Positions 20,131 to 28,404 of a stretch of 64,000 nt of DNA are shown here, piece after piece (within the stretch, counting starts at the first letter, position 1; each line of letters starts with the position of its first letter). This stretch comes from Roseobacter cerasinus (GTDB lineage Bacteria; Pseudomonadota; Alphaproteobacteria; Rhodobacterales; Rhodobacteraceae): the NCBI RefSeq assembly GCF_009811755.1, contig NZ_BLIV01000001.1:62001-126000 (forward strand), written 5' to 3'. The notes beneath the pieces were generated by a model, which saw nothing but the letters and a program-made list of their open reading frames with translations, had not been told where the DNA came from and searched no databases. The position numbers were made by a program, and so were the translations under genes.

Positions 20131-20418
20131 TCATGCGGCCTGCTCCCGTGGCGGCGCGCGCGACATTGGCTTTTGGCCGCGACGGAAGATCACGATGATG
20201 CGCATTTGGCTACCACAGCAGGGGCACGGCTCGCGCAGAATGAGCGTGGATATCTCGGGCTCCAGCTCTTGTTCATTGGTTCGCTCGGCAGCTTGGGCAC
20301 CGCGCAGAACTCGGATCTTTGTGATGTTCGTTTCGGGCGCCACACTGGCCAACGGGCCATAATGCTGGAAGGCCAGGTTCGACCTGCATCCCGCACGGCT
20401 GATTGCCGACAAATACAA
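20131..20418 (-). pseudogene. IS91-type transposase C-terminal remnant
   Basis: The frame ends REPCPCCGSQMRIIVIFRRGQKP followed by a short tail. The zinc-finger-like CPCCG..MRII..F.RGQ.P signature is typical of the extreme C-terminus of IS91-family (rolling-circle) transposases. No HUH catalytic part is present, so only the last ~50 residues survive. Downstream DNA to about 19784 may be the end of the element. No terminal sequence could be fixed. Confidence 0.5.
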
Positions 20419-20659
20419 GCTTCACGGCTTGCGCTACACCGGTTCGGGCGAGCTAAGCGCGGCGGTGGGCAGCTTGAGGATGTCAGTCACCGGCCATTTG
20501 ATTGAAGCCAGGCTCCAAAAATACGCCGGTGCGGAGATGCGAAAGGCTGAAGCAAAACGCGCTCAACGCGAACGGAACAAAAACAGACCAGAACGGGAAA
20601 CCTCAAAACCAGTTTTAAAACCGACAAAGGGCCTTGCGGGCCAAAAAGGAAAAGCGTAG
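20393..20659 (+). pseudogene. Tyrosine recombinase (phage-type integrase) C-terminal remnant
   Basis: Translated from about 20393 the frame reads RLIADKYKLHGLRYTGSGEL and then SVTGHLIEARLQKYAGAEMRKAEAKRA. This keeps the HxLR box (HGLR), the GH box and a tyrosine exactly nine residues after that histidine, the normal spacing of tyrosine recombinases. A basic C-terminal tail follows. The N-terminal and most of the catalytic domain are missing, cut off at the IS91-type remnant. It points at the tRNA-Ser gene 14 nt downstream, so it likely belonged to an element integrated there. Confidence 0.6.
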
Positions 20660-20664
20660 TGAAA

Positions 20665-22308
20665 TCAACTATGGAGAGGTGCCGGAGTGGTCGAACGGGG
20701 CGGTCTCGAAAACCGTTGTGGGTGCAAGCCTACCCAGGGTTCGAATCCCTGTCTCTCCGCCATCAAACATTTCTCACCCGAAATATCCGCTAAAGCCTTG
20801 AACGGTAAGGTATAATTTGGGGTTCGAAACCCCTCCTTACGGCAGTAGGCCAAGCGCTCCGAAAACGCCAGTTTCAGCACCAGTTTCTGCAAGGTGATCT
20901 GTCCGGAAGCCCATAGTTTACAAGGGCTTGAGAGAAACCCAGCGGCGAGTTCGAACATTTTGTCAAAGGAGTGCTGCGGGCGGCCCGCATTTTCAAGTTT
21001 TTCGATGAGCACAAGTTTTTCGCGCTCCATACGATCAATCTTCTTTTCATAGGCACGGAGTACCGTCGTGCTTTCGATCTCCAAGATCTTTTCCAGACCG
21101 TCTTCTATCTTTTTCTCCAGCGCTTTGATTTCTCTGGATATCTCCGTCCGCACTACCGCTGCTGAGGTTTTTCTCTGGTTCCAGAGTTTCACGAGCATCT
21201 TGCGCGCGACGGTGAGAACGGCAGGCGCTGGCGTTAGATCTCCCAGTAGCGCTTCAAAGTCGCGCTCCAGAACATCGCGTCTGATCGACTTCCTGTAACT
21301 CTCACAGCCTTTCTGGAAGCACATATAATAGGGGTGCTTCTTGCCGGTTTTGCTTTTCGACCAACAGGACGTCATCGGGTGATGGCAGTCTGCGCAGACC
21401 ACAAAGCCGCGCAGCGGGAAGTCATGACTGACATCTTTGCGAAACGGCACACGCGCCCCTTCCTTGAGACGCGCCTGTATCTGCTCGTAGGTCTCAAAGG
21501 AGATCAGGCCTTGATGTTGTGCTTTGCGCAGCCGGATATTCCACTCCGGCACCTCGATATGCCCTGCATAATGAGGCCGGTCCATCAGACGCCGCACTTC
21601 TTCATAGCGAATGGTCCGGGTTGCATATTTTTTGATAAAATCAGGCTTGCTCTCAAGGAAGCGTTTTACTTCCGCCTGCGTGTCAAACCGACCAGACGCA
21701 AAACCTTCCAAGGCCTCTGCAATGATTGAGGCTGCGGGCTCATCGCGGACCAGCATTTTTCCATGCCCGCGCACAGTTTCATATTTGAATCCGGCAGGAG
21801 CATGAAAGCACCAATACCCGTTCATGGTCCGTGCCCACATGCGGTTTCTGGTCTGCTCAGCGTTCTTCTGACGCTGATGTTGCGAGACCGACGCAAGCAG
21901 ATTCTCGATAAGAATCGAGTCCGGGTCTTCGCCGAAGTTGACCGTCGGGCTTTCGAGCGTCCCACCTGTCTCTTTCAGGGTGCGGCGCAACGCCCAGTGG
22001 CTTTCAATATCGCGGGCAAAGCGGCTGATATCGTCAATCACAACGATCATGCCATCTGATCCGTGGTCACGAATGAACGACAGCAGTGCATTGAAAGAGG
22101 GACGATCAAGCGTTCCGCCTGATACCGCTCGCTCTTTGAATGTCTTGATGACCTGATACCCTTTGCGATCCGCATATTCCTGGCAGCGCGTCGCCTGCGA
22201 CTCGAGGCCATGGCCCTCTTCAACCTGGCGCTTGGAACTCACGCGCGTATAGAGAACCGCCTGTTTTTGAAAATTAATTTTCGGCGCTATGGCCGTCGGA
22301 TTGATCAT
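20665..22308 (-). CDS. Large serine recombinase (integrase)
   Basis: The 547-residue protein has an N-terminal resolvase domain (AVLYTRVSSKRQVEEG, catalytic S24; IVVIDDISRFARDIESH) and a Recombinase domain near 170-280. A zinc-ribbon follows (CADCHHP with MCFQKGC), then a coiled-coil (~375-430). The last ~30 residues (RQGFEPWVGLHPQ to TTPAPLHS) are encoded by the antisense strand of tRNA-Ser, so the natural C-terminus may be shorter or was created by integration. Its upstream neighbour ends 2 nt before its start. It is the probable integrase of the island to its right. Confidence 0.9.
   Translation of the reverse strand: MINPTAIAPKINFQKQAVLYTRVSSKRQVEEGHGLESQATRCQEYADRKGYQVIKTFKERAVSGGTLDRPSFNALLSFIRDHGSDGMIVVIDDISRFARDIESHWALRRTLKETGGTLESPTVNFGEDPDSILIENLLASVSQHQRQKNAEQTRNRMWARTMNGYWCFHAPAGFKYETVRGHGKMLVRDEPAASIIAEALEGFASGRFDTQAEVKRFLESKPDFIKKYATRTIRYEEVRRLMDRPHYAGHIEVPEWNIRLRKAQHQGLISFETYEQIQARLKEGARVPFRKDVSHDFPLRGFVVCADCHHPMTSCWSKSKTGKKHPYYMCFQKGCESYRKSIRRDVLERDFEALLGDLTPAPAVLTVARKMLVKLWNQRKTSAAVVRTEISREIKALEKKIEDGLEKILEIESTTVLRAYEKKIDRMEREKLVLIEKLENAGRPQHSFDKMFELAAGFLSSPCKLWASGQITLQKLVLKLAFSERLAYCRKEGFRTPNYTLPFKALADISGEKCLMAERQGFEPWVGLHPQRFSRPPRSTTPAPLHS
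20673..20762 (+). tRNA. tRNA-Ser (anticodon CGA)
   Basis: The 90-nt cloverleaf includes the encoded CCA. The acceptor GGAGAGG pairs with TCTCTCC, a long variable arm follows the anticodon stem, and the T-loop is GGTTCGAATCC. The anticodon loop CTCGAAA (20705-20711) has anticodon CGA. The gene is an integration hotspot: a tyrosine-recombinase remnant lies 14 nt upstream, and a serine recombinase reading frame runs antisense across the whole tRNA. Confidence 0.96.
20805..20840. repeat. Nested inverted repeat resembling a tRNA T-arm and acceptor
   Basis: Inside the 3' end of the recombinase gene, GTAAGG (20805-20810) pairs with CCTTAC (20835-20840). Between them lies GGGGTT-CGA-AACCCC (20819-20833). 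It lies about 45 bp from the tRNA and could belong to the attachment region. This is inference from symmetry alone. Confidence 0.35.
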
Positions 22309-22310
22309 GA

Positions 22311-22643
22311 TTACACCTCATCATTGTGGGTTGAACGGGGTGCAACTGTTTCATGCGGCGTCTCTTTAAGATCTAATAAGGATAGCACATCGACGCGCAG
22401 ATCCGGTAGTTTTCGTGTCTGGTTTTCCCCGTCTTTTGGGCAAACAGGTCCAAGCCCGAACCCGAGATCGGCAAATATCACCATGATGTTCCAAAGTGTC
22501 ACAAGGTAGTCCCGCTGTATCTCTGCATCTATAGACAGCTCAGCAAGGTCATTTCCAAACTCTTCAAGAAGTTCTGTTTCTGACGGAGCTTGCACCACGC
22601 CTGCCTTGCGTTCTGCGTGGCGGACGACCACGGGGTTGATCAA
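22311..22643 (-). CDS. Uncharacterised protein upstream of the serine recombinase
   Basis: The 110-residue frame (PSETELLEEFGNDLAELSIDAEIQRDYL, LWNIMVIFADLGFGLGPVCP) has a coding-like composition but no family I recognise. The start is uncertain. TTG 22643 is used here, while GGAGG about 20 nt further upstream serves an ATG in another frame that would give only 29 residues. A 5' frameshift is therefore possible. The stop is 2 nt before the recombinase start, so the two are probably cotranscribed. Confidence 0.45.
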   Translation of the reverse strand: MINPVVVRHAERKAGVVQAPSETELLEEFGNDLAELSIDAEIQRDYLVTLWNIMVIFADLGFGLGPVCPKDGENQTRKLPDLRVDVLSLLDLKETPHETVAPRSTHNDEV

Positions 22644-22773
22644 AACCTAACATGTCTTTCCTCCAAAGTTAGCTTGCAGCGCTACTCGCCCCAGTTGCGA
22701 ATTCGGGTAGCTTCCGCCGCTGCTGTTCCTGCTACGTTTTTAGTTTTTGATTTCTGGCTTCCAGTTCTTCTTG

Positions 22774-23076
22774 CTAACGTGACAGGGTGGGTTGCATCGT
22801 CTCAAGGCCGAGTTTCCGTTCCGCGCACTCGACGGCATCCAGGATGTCAGTCGTCGAGACCCGTTCTGTCTCTGGCGGGTTGATGCTCAGAGAAAACAGA
22901 TATTGCTGACACTTTGTCCCTTTGGAAATCGCATCAGCTTCTTGGAACGCACCATGGAGGGTTTCAGCAGTGAAGCCTCGCAGCTCATGCACTTCAACGT
23001 GATCATTGTCGTGTACATTCATCAGGTGGGCTGCCAGCTTGAGACCGCCGCCGCGCTGGTTGCCGTTGAGGATCAT
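22774..23076 (-). pseudogene. Truncated relaxase (mobilization protein) N-terminus
   Basis: The 100 residues MILNGNQRGGGLKLAAHLMN, HVEVHELRGFTAETLHGAFQEA and GTKCQQYLFSLSINPPE match the N-terminus of the relaxase/mobilization nuclease family common on rhodobacter and rhizobial mobile elements, which is normally several hundred residues long. Homology stops after KLGLE and the frame ends 8 residues later, so most of the nuclease is deleted. The start overlaps the MobC-like gene by 4 nt, the usual arrangement. Confidence 0.65.
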
Positions 23077-23411
23077 TCTCCATCCTCGACCTGGTAGCCA
23101 AGCGCTTTCATCAAATCCATGCGGATTGCCATTACAGCGGCGCAGGTTGTCATCAGCTCTTTCTCGACTTCCGGTGACATTGTAAGAGCGCCCATGTTCG
23201 CCGCTTTAGCAAGCTGGTTGAGATTATTCGCCAGACGGAGATTGCCCAGCAAACCGAGCGCCCGCGCCAGAGCTTCATGATCTTTGACGGGAGCCTGTTT
23301 GAAGGCAAACGGCAGTGAGTTCTCAGATAAGCAGTCAGGTTGGAGGGCTAGGTAGACTCGCCAACGGCAGGTCACGATCCGCCCTAGATCTGCGCCATGC
23401 CGCAGGAACAT
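23073..23411 (-). pseudogene. MobC-like relaxosome protein, 5'-truncated
   Basis: The last ~75 residues (PVKDHEALARALGLLG, LANNLNQLAKAANMGAL, EVEKELMTTCAAV, MDLMKALGYQVED) match the C-terminal helices of MobC-type accessory proteins that act with the relaxase at oriT. The first ~38 residues (RHGADLGRIVTCRWRVYLALQ) do not fit the family, which suggests a junction near 23300 where the element was cut. Confidence 0.55.
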
Positions 23412-23729
23412 TCGGCAGCTCCGAGCTCAAATCTTCATATGCTGAGCTGTGCGCAAAGGCATGCTATTTCATGATAGCAGCACCGCAAGAGCAGTATCAG
23501 GTCAATATCAGCGCGCGCCCGACAGTGTCCCACACGGGCCGGGAAGTTCTCCGCTTTGTTACGCCGGTCCCAGCCGATACCTTGAGTACTTTCCGATGGT
23601 TTGCAGAAGCCAAGGATTGCTGAGTGGCCTGAGAGTAACCTTCCCTATCAACTCGCTGATTGGAAGACTGAGCAGAGCAGAGCAACGGGAGGACGGCTGG
23701 CCAACCGAGCCGTCCGCCGATCACTGAGG
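23412..23729. other. Gene-free stretch at the right side of the tRNA-Ser island
   Basis: I see no supportable gene, RNA or repeat. The short open frames lack motifs. By eye there is no second copy of the tRNA-Ser 3' end that would mark attR. Confidence 0.5.
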
Positions 23730-24617
23730 TCAAGCAAGATAGGTGTTGAACCACCCGATTGTCCGGTCCCACGCGATTTCTGCCATCGCCTCGTCATAGC
23801 GGGGTGTGCTGTCGTTGTGGAAACCGTGGTTTGCACCCTCGTAAATATAGGCTTCGTACATTTTTTCATTCGCTTGCAGGGCGGCCTCGAAATCAGGCCA
23901 ACCGGCGTTGATGCGCTCGTCCAGCTCACCCATCTGGATCAGCAAGGGGGCTTCGATGTTCGGGACATCTTCGGATGCTGGCTGCCGTCCATAAAACGGG
24001 ACCCCGGCGGCCAGTTCCGGGTATGCGACTGCGATCGCGCCGACAACACCGCCGCCATAGCAAAAGCCGACAGCGCCGACTCTGTCCGTGCTGTCATCGC
24101 GCGACAACAGGTGTTCGAAGCCAGCAAAGAAGTCATTCATCAACTTGACCCCGTCGACGGTCCTTTGAAGTTCACGACCGTCGGCATCATTTCCGGGGTA
24201 GCCACCAACAGAGGTAAGGCCATCCGGGGCCAACGCTATGAACCCCGCTTTGGCCAGACGGCGCGCGACGTCTTCGATATACGGGTTGAGCCCGCGGTTT
24301 TCATGGATGACCAGAACGGATGGCAAAGGCCCCTCCCCGGTGGCAGGGCGTACGAGATATCCGCGGACATCGCCAGTGCCGTTCGGCGACGGATACATAA
24401 TGTAGTCCGCGACGATGTCGGGATCGTTGAACGAAACTTGCTGCGCCATGGCATAGTTGGGGCTCAGCAGTTCAAGCAGCGTCATGGCCGTGACGCCGCC
24501 AACGGCGAATTTCCCCGCGCGATCCAAAAAGTCGCGTTTCGTAATCTTGCCGTGTGCATAGAAATCGTAGAGATCGAGAAGCTCTTGATCAAAGTCCTTT
24601 GCGGTCATGCGGTTCAT
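23730..24617 (-). CDS. Dienelactone hydrolase family protein (YghX-like)
   Basis: The 295-residue alpha/beta hydrolase has an N-terminal extension (TAKDFDQELLDLYDFYAHGKITKRDFLDRA) and a hydrophobic segment before the catalytic domain, as in YghX-like proteins. Catalytic residues are the nucleophile in GFCYGGG (Cys), Asp in GELDERINAG and His in ANHGFHND. The Cys-Asp-His triad is that of dienelactone hydrolase, though the natural substrate of this subgroup is unknown. It is followed upstream by a cytochrome b561 gene on the same strand. Confidence 0.85.
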   Translation of the reverse strand: MNRMTAKDFDQELLDLYDFYAHGKITKRDFLDRAGKFAVGGVTAMTLLELLSPNYAMAQQVSFNDPDIVADYIMYPSPNGTGDVRGYLVRPATGEGPLPSVLVIHENRGLNPYIEDVARRLAKAGFIALAPDGLTSVGGYPGNDADGRELQRTVDGVKLMNDFFAGFEHLLSRDDSTDRVGAVGFCYGGGVVGAIAVAYPELAAGVPFYGRQPASEDVPNIEAPLLIQMGELDERINAGWPDFEAALQANEKMYEAYIYEGANHGFHNDSTPRYDEAMAEIAWDRTIGWFNTYLA

Positions 24618-24665
24618 TTTAAAGTCTCCTTTGATGTGAACGTGGGTTTTGGTTTGGAAGTTGGT

Positions 24666-25226
24666 CTAGGGCGTGTCTGACGGCGCAGTGCCGGTTTTCA
24701 ATGCGCGACCAGAAATCATGCGCCGCAGCGTCGGATCCCGATCCACCAGGTGATGTTTCAAGGCCGCCGCAATGTGCAGGACCACAATCGCGCACAATCC
24801 CAGACCGACATATTGATGAAGCACGGATGACAGGGAGACGATCCAGGGTATCTCCGCCGCACCGGGGATCGAGAACCAGCCGAAGACGTCTACATCGCGC
24901 CCACGAAAGACAGTAAAGCCTATGCCGGACAGCGGCATGATCAGGATGCCCGCCAAAAGGCTCCAGTGCACCCCTTTCGACAGCCGGAACTGCCAGCGAG
25001 GCATGTCGGCCACCGGAGTGGGGAAACCTTGCATAATGCGCCAGGACACACGCCAGATGCCAAAGATCAGTACTACGACACCGATTGAGCGGTGGATGCC
25101 GATCAACGGGCGGCGTGCCTCACGCGCCAAGTCGCCATATTCAAGGTACAGGCCAAAGAGCAGCATCCCGATCATCGCGATGGCTGCGACCCAATGGTTC
25201 AGACGCGAGATGAAATTATACTCCAT
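24666..25226 (-). CDS. Cytochrome b561 family protein
   Basis: The 186-residue protein has four transmembrane helices with histidines placed as haem b ligands (RLNHWVAAIAMIG, IGIHRSIGVVVL, VLHQYVGLGLCAIVVLHIAAALKHHLVDRDPTLRRMI). This matches the bacterial b561 family that moves electrons from quinol to periplasmic acceptors. ATG 25226 follows GAGG; a longer start at 25271 lacks one. The start is 60 nt after the RND pump gene. Confidence 0.88.
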   Translation of the reverse strand: MEYNFISRLNHWVAAIAMIGMLLFGLYLEYGDLAREARRPLIGIHRSIGVVVLIFGIWRVSWRIMQGFPTPVADMPRWQFRLSKGVHWSLLAGILIMPLSGIGFTVFRGRDVDVFGWFSIPGAAEIPWIVSLSSVLHQYVGLGLCAIVVLHIAAALKHHLVDRDPTLRRMISGRALKTGTAPSDTP

Positions 25227-25286
25227 ATCTGAAAGCCTCGAACATGATGCGGATGCGGAAATTTGGGACAAGGCGGGTCATACCGG

Positions 25287-28200
25287 TCACGCGGCAAGGT
25301 CGGCTTCGAGCCGCCTCCTCTTTTCCGCCTGTGGTTCTGAGAAACCGGCCATGAGCCGGTAGACCACCGGTGTGATAAACAGAGTGGCCAGGGTCGCCAG
25401 CCCCAGACCACCGACAATCACCCAGCCGAGAGACACACGCGCCTCGGCCCCGGCGCTTGTCGATACCACCAGAGGCACACCGCCCAGAACCGTCGAGATC
25501 ATGGTCATCATGACCGGCCGCAGTCGTTGCAGGGCCGCGCCTTCTATCGCGTCCCGGACGCTCAAGCCTGCGTCCCGTAACTGGTTTGCAAATTCCACGA
25601 TGAGGATGCCGTTCTTGGCCATGATGCCCACCAGCAGCACCAGACCGATCTGGCTGTAGACATTCAGACTGGTACCGGTGAACGCAAGTGCGAACACGGC
25701 GCAGGCCAGTCCAAGCGGTACGGTGCCCACGATGATCAGGCTGGACAGAAAGCTTTCGAATTGGGCCGCCAACACCAAAATGACAATTACGATGGCAAAT
25801 CCGAACACCAGGCCAAGGCCGCTGGATGTCTCGTCCAGCGTCGCGGCTTCGGACAAGGGGATCAGTCCGACGTCGGGTGGCAGAGTTTGTTCTGCTGCCG
25901 CCTCGATCCGCTCGATCCCGTCGCGCAGCGCCACATCGTCCGAAAGTTCTGCTGAAATGGTGATCGCGCGCAGCTGCTCTTCGCGGTCGAGCGATGGGGA
26001 CACCGCCATTTCCTGAACCGACACGATGGACGACATCGGGACAATCCGGTCATCGGACGACATCAAAAAGATGTTCGCGAGATCGGTGGGATCATCGACC
26101 GGGTGGCTGGTCGAGATCAGTTTGACCGGGATCGCATCGCCGTCGACAAACACTTCGCCCACCTCGTGCCCATCAAGCAGAGCGCGCATGGCATCGGAAA
26201 GACCGCCGATATCAATGCCCAGATCATCCGCCCGTTCACGGTCCACATCGATCAGTATCTGCGGCTGCGTTGTCTCGTAGGAAAGCTGAATGCGGCCCAT
26301 GTCCGGGTCCTGCTCCAAGACGGCCATCAGGTCATCGGCGGCAGTTGCAAGCACGTCGTAGTCACTGCCCGTGATGGCCATGCGCAGCCCCTGGCCACCG
26401 CCCCTGATACCCAGCGAATTGGGCTGGATGACAAAGGCGCGCACGCCGTTGACGGACGCGATGGCATCTTTCATGTCCGCGACGATCTCGCTTTGGCTGC
26501 GCTCCCGTTCGTCCCAAGGGGCCAAAGTCATGACCATGCGCCCTTCGTTGCTGCTGCCGCGTCCTACGATGGAAAAGATGTATTCGACCTCACCGCTGTC
26601 CCGAAATGGTTGGAGCAAGGCCTCGATCTGGCGTTGCTGGCTTTCGGTGTAGTCCAGGCTGACGCCCTCGGGCGCGCTGATCCGCAACAATACGACGGCG
26701 CGGTCCTCGGACGGGGTCAGCTCCTCTTCCAACGTGCCGTATGTGATCCAGGCCGCGCCCGAGCAAATGGCGGCAGCCGTCAACACGACAAACGGGGCCG
26801 AGAGGCAGTGGCGCAGCAGGAAGGCGTATCTACGGCTGCCCCATGATCCGATGCGCCCGACAAGACCCGCCGGGGTATCATTATCTCGGGCTGTGCGATC
26901 GGACAGCAGGCGTGACGCAAGCATCGGGCACAGCGACAGTGCGACGAAAGATGAGATGGTAACGGCGATGGCCAGGACGAAGCCAAACTCTCGAAACAGA
27001 CCACCGGAAGTGCCGGGCAAGAAGGACAATGGGATAAACACCGCTGCCAGGGTGGCCGTTGTCGTAATGACGGCAAAGAACACCTCGCGCGTGCCCCGCA
27101 CCGCAGCCGCGCGGGCAGGCATGCCTGCGTCACGCTTTTTGACGATGTTTTCCAAAACGACAATCGCGTCATCGACGACCATGCCCGTCGCAAGAACCAG
27201 AGCCAACAGCGTGATTATATTGATCGAGAAGCTGGCCAGCCAGATGCCGCCAATCGTCCCGATCAGGGCCACGGGCAAGGTCAGCGCGGGGATCAGCGTC
27301 GCCCGCACATTCCGCAGGAATACATAGATCACTCCGACCACAATCGCGATGGCAAAGCCAAGCGACTTCAACACCTCGACAATCGCGCTATTGATGAATG
27401 TCGCGTCGTCGCTGGTGACTGCGATGTCAACGCCATCGGGCAATGTATCCTGCAGGCTGGCGACGACATCATGAACCGCGTTCGAAATACTGAGCGTATT
27501 CGAACCGGCCTGCCTGACGATGTTCAGTCCAAGCCCCGGGCGGCCGTTGACCAGCAGAACCGAGGATTCCGCGTCCGGTCCAAGCGCGACAACCGCAACA
27601 TCGGCCAGTCGCACATTGTCGGCGATAATCAGGCGGTCAAAATCGTCCGGCGTGCGCAAGGACGCCGTCGCGCGGACCGTGAAATCCTGTGCGCTGCTTT
27701 CCAAGGATCCGGCAGGTACGTCCAGCGCGACATCACCCAAGGCATCTATCAAACTGGCAACCGTCAGACCGCGTGTGGCAAGCTGTGCCTGATCGATGTC
27801 GATCAGGAAGGTCTGCTCGCGCTCGCCGAACACAGTCACCTCGGCCACACCTTCGACAGCAGAAAAGCGATCCACCACCTCGTCATCGACAAGGTCAGTC
27901 AGTGCGTCGATTGCCATGGTTTCGGATGTCACGGCCAGGCGCATGATTGGCTCTGAATCCGAGTCTGCCTTTACAATCGTCGGGTCATCGTCGAGGTCGT
28001 CAGGCAAACTGTTGGTGATCCGGGCAACCTCGTCCCGCATGTCCGACGCTGCGACATTCAGATCCGTGCTGGTTGTGAACTCGACCGTGACCCGGCTTTC
28101 TTCGTAGGACGAGGACGAAGACATTGACTTGACGCCCGACACCTGGGCTGCAGCAGATTCCACAATGCCGGTGACTTCCTGGTCCATGGTCTCGGCCGAT

Positions 28201-28400
28201 GCGCCTGAATAGGACGTCCTGATCGTAATGGTCGGGCTATCCACTTCCGGCAGTTCACGCACCGCAACCCCAGACAGCGCGGCGAGCCCACCCACAAGGA
28301 TCAGCATGTTGACGACAATGGCCAGAACCGGTCGCCGCACGAACAGCGCCGTCATGTCAGACGTGTCTGCTTGGCGTGTCGTGGATGACTTTTGGGTCAT
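25287..28400 (-). CDS. RND efflux transporter, AcrB/MexF type
   Basis: The 1037-residue inner-membrane pump has the normal RND length. Helix 1 is LAIVVNMLILVGGLAAL, followed by the first periplasmic porter domain. The TM4 motif is GMVVDDAIVVLENI with the two aspartates of the proton relay, and a second large loop and TM7-12 complete it (GIMAKNGILIVEFANQLRDAG). The start at MTQKSSTTRQ leaves 4 nt to the adaptor gene. No TolC-type gene is adjacent. Substrates cannot be read from sequence. Confidence 0.93.
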   Translation of the reverse strand: MTQKSSTTRQADTSDMTALFVRRPVLAIVVNMLILVGGLAALSGVAVRELPEVDSPTITIRTSYSGASAETMDQEVTGIVESAAAQVSGVKSMSSSSSYEESRVTVEFTTSTDLNVAASDMRDEVARITNSLPDDLDDDPTIVKADSDSEPIMRLAVTSETMAIDALTDLVDDEVVDRFSAVEGVAEVTVFGEREQTFLIDIDQAQLATRGLTVASLIDALGDVALDVPAGSLESSAQDFTVRATASLRTPDDFDRLIIADNVRLADVAVVALGPDAESSVLLVNGRPGLGLNIVRQAGSNTLSISNAVHDVVASLQDTLPDGVDIAVTSDDATFINSAIVEVLKSLGFAIAIVVGVIYVFLRNVRATLIPALTLPVALIGTIGGIWLASFSINIITLLALVLATGMVVDDAIVVLENIVKKRDAGMPARAAAVRGTREVFFAVITTTATLAAVFIPLSFLPGTSGGLFREFGFVLAIAVTISSFVALSLCPMLASRLLSDRTARDNDTPAGLVGRIGSWGSRRYAFLLRHCLSAPFVVLTAAAICSGAAWITYGTLEEELTPSEDRAVVLLRISAPEGVSLDYTESQQRQIEALLQPFRDSGEVEYIFSIVGRGSSNEGRMVMTLAPWDERERSQSEIVADMKDAIASVNGVRAFVIQPNSLGIRGGGQGLRMAITGSDYDVLATAADDLMAVLEQDPDMGRIQLSYETTQPQILIDVDRERADDLGIDIGGLSDAMRALLDGHEVGEVFVDGDAIPVKLISTSHPVDDPTDLANIFLMSSDDRIVPMSSIVSVQEMAVSPSLDREEQLRAITISAELSDDVALRDGIERIEAAAEQTLPPDVGLIPLSEAATLDETSSGLGLVFGFAIVIVILVLAAQFESFLSSLIIVGTVPLGLACAVFALAFTGTSLNVYSQIGLVLLVGIMAKNGILIVEFANQLRDAGLSVRDAIEGAALQRLRPVMMTMISTVLGGVPLVVSTSAGAEARVSLGWVIVGGLGLATLATLFITPVVYRLMAGFSEPQAEKRRRLEADLAA

Positions 28401-28404
28401 CTGC

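Noticed and set aside
19699-20505. Plus-strand open frame of 268 codons
   Set aside because: It crosses the start of the DUF2059 gene and the IS91-type remnant, has no motif and no ribosome binding site.
20763-23729. Second copy of the tRNA-Ser 3' end marking attR
   Set aside because: I found no repeat of the tRNA 3' end by eye; a computed alignment is needed.
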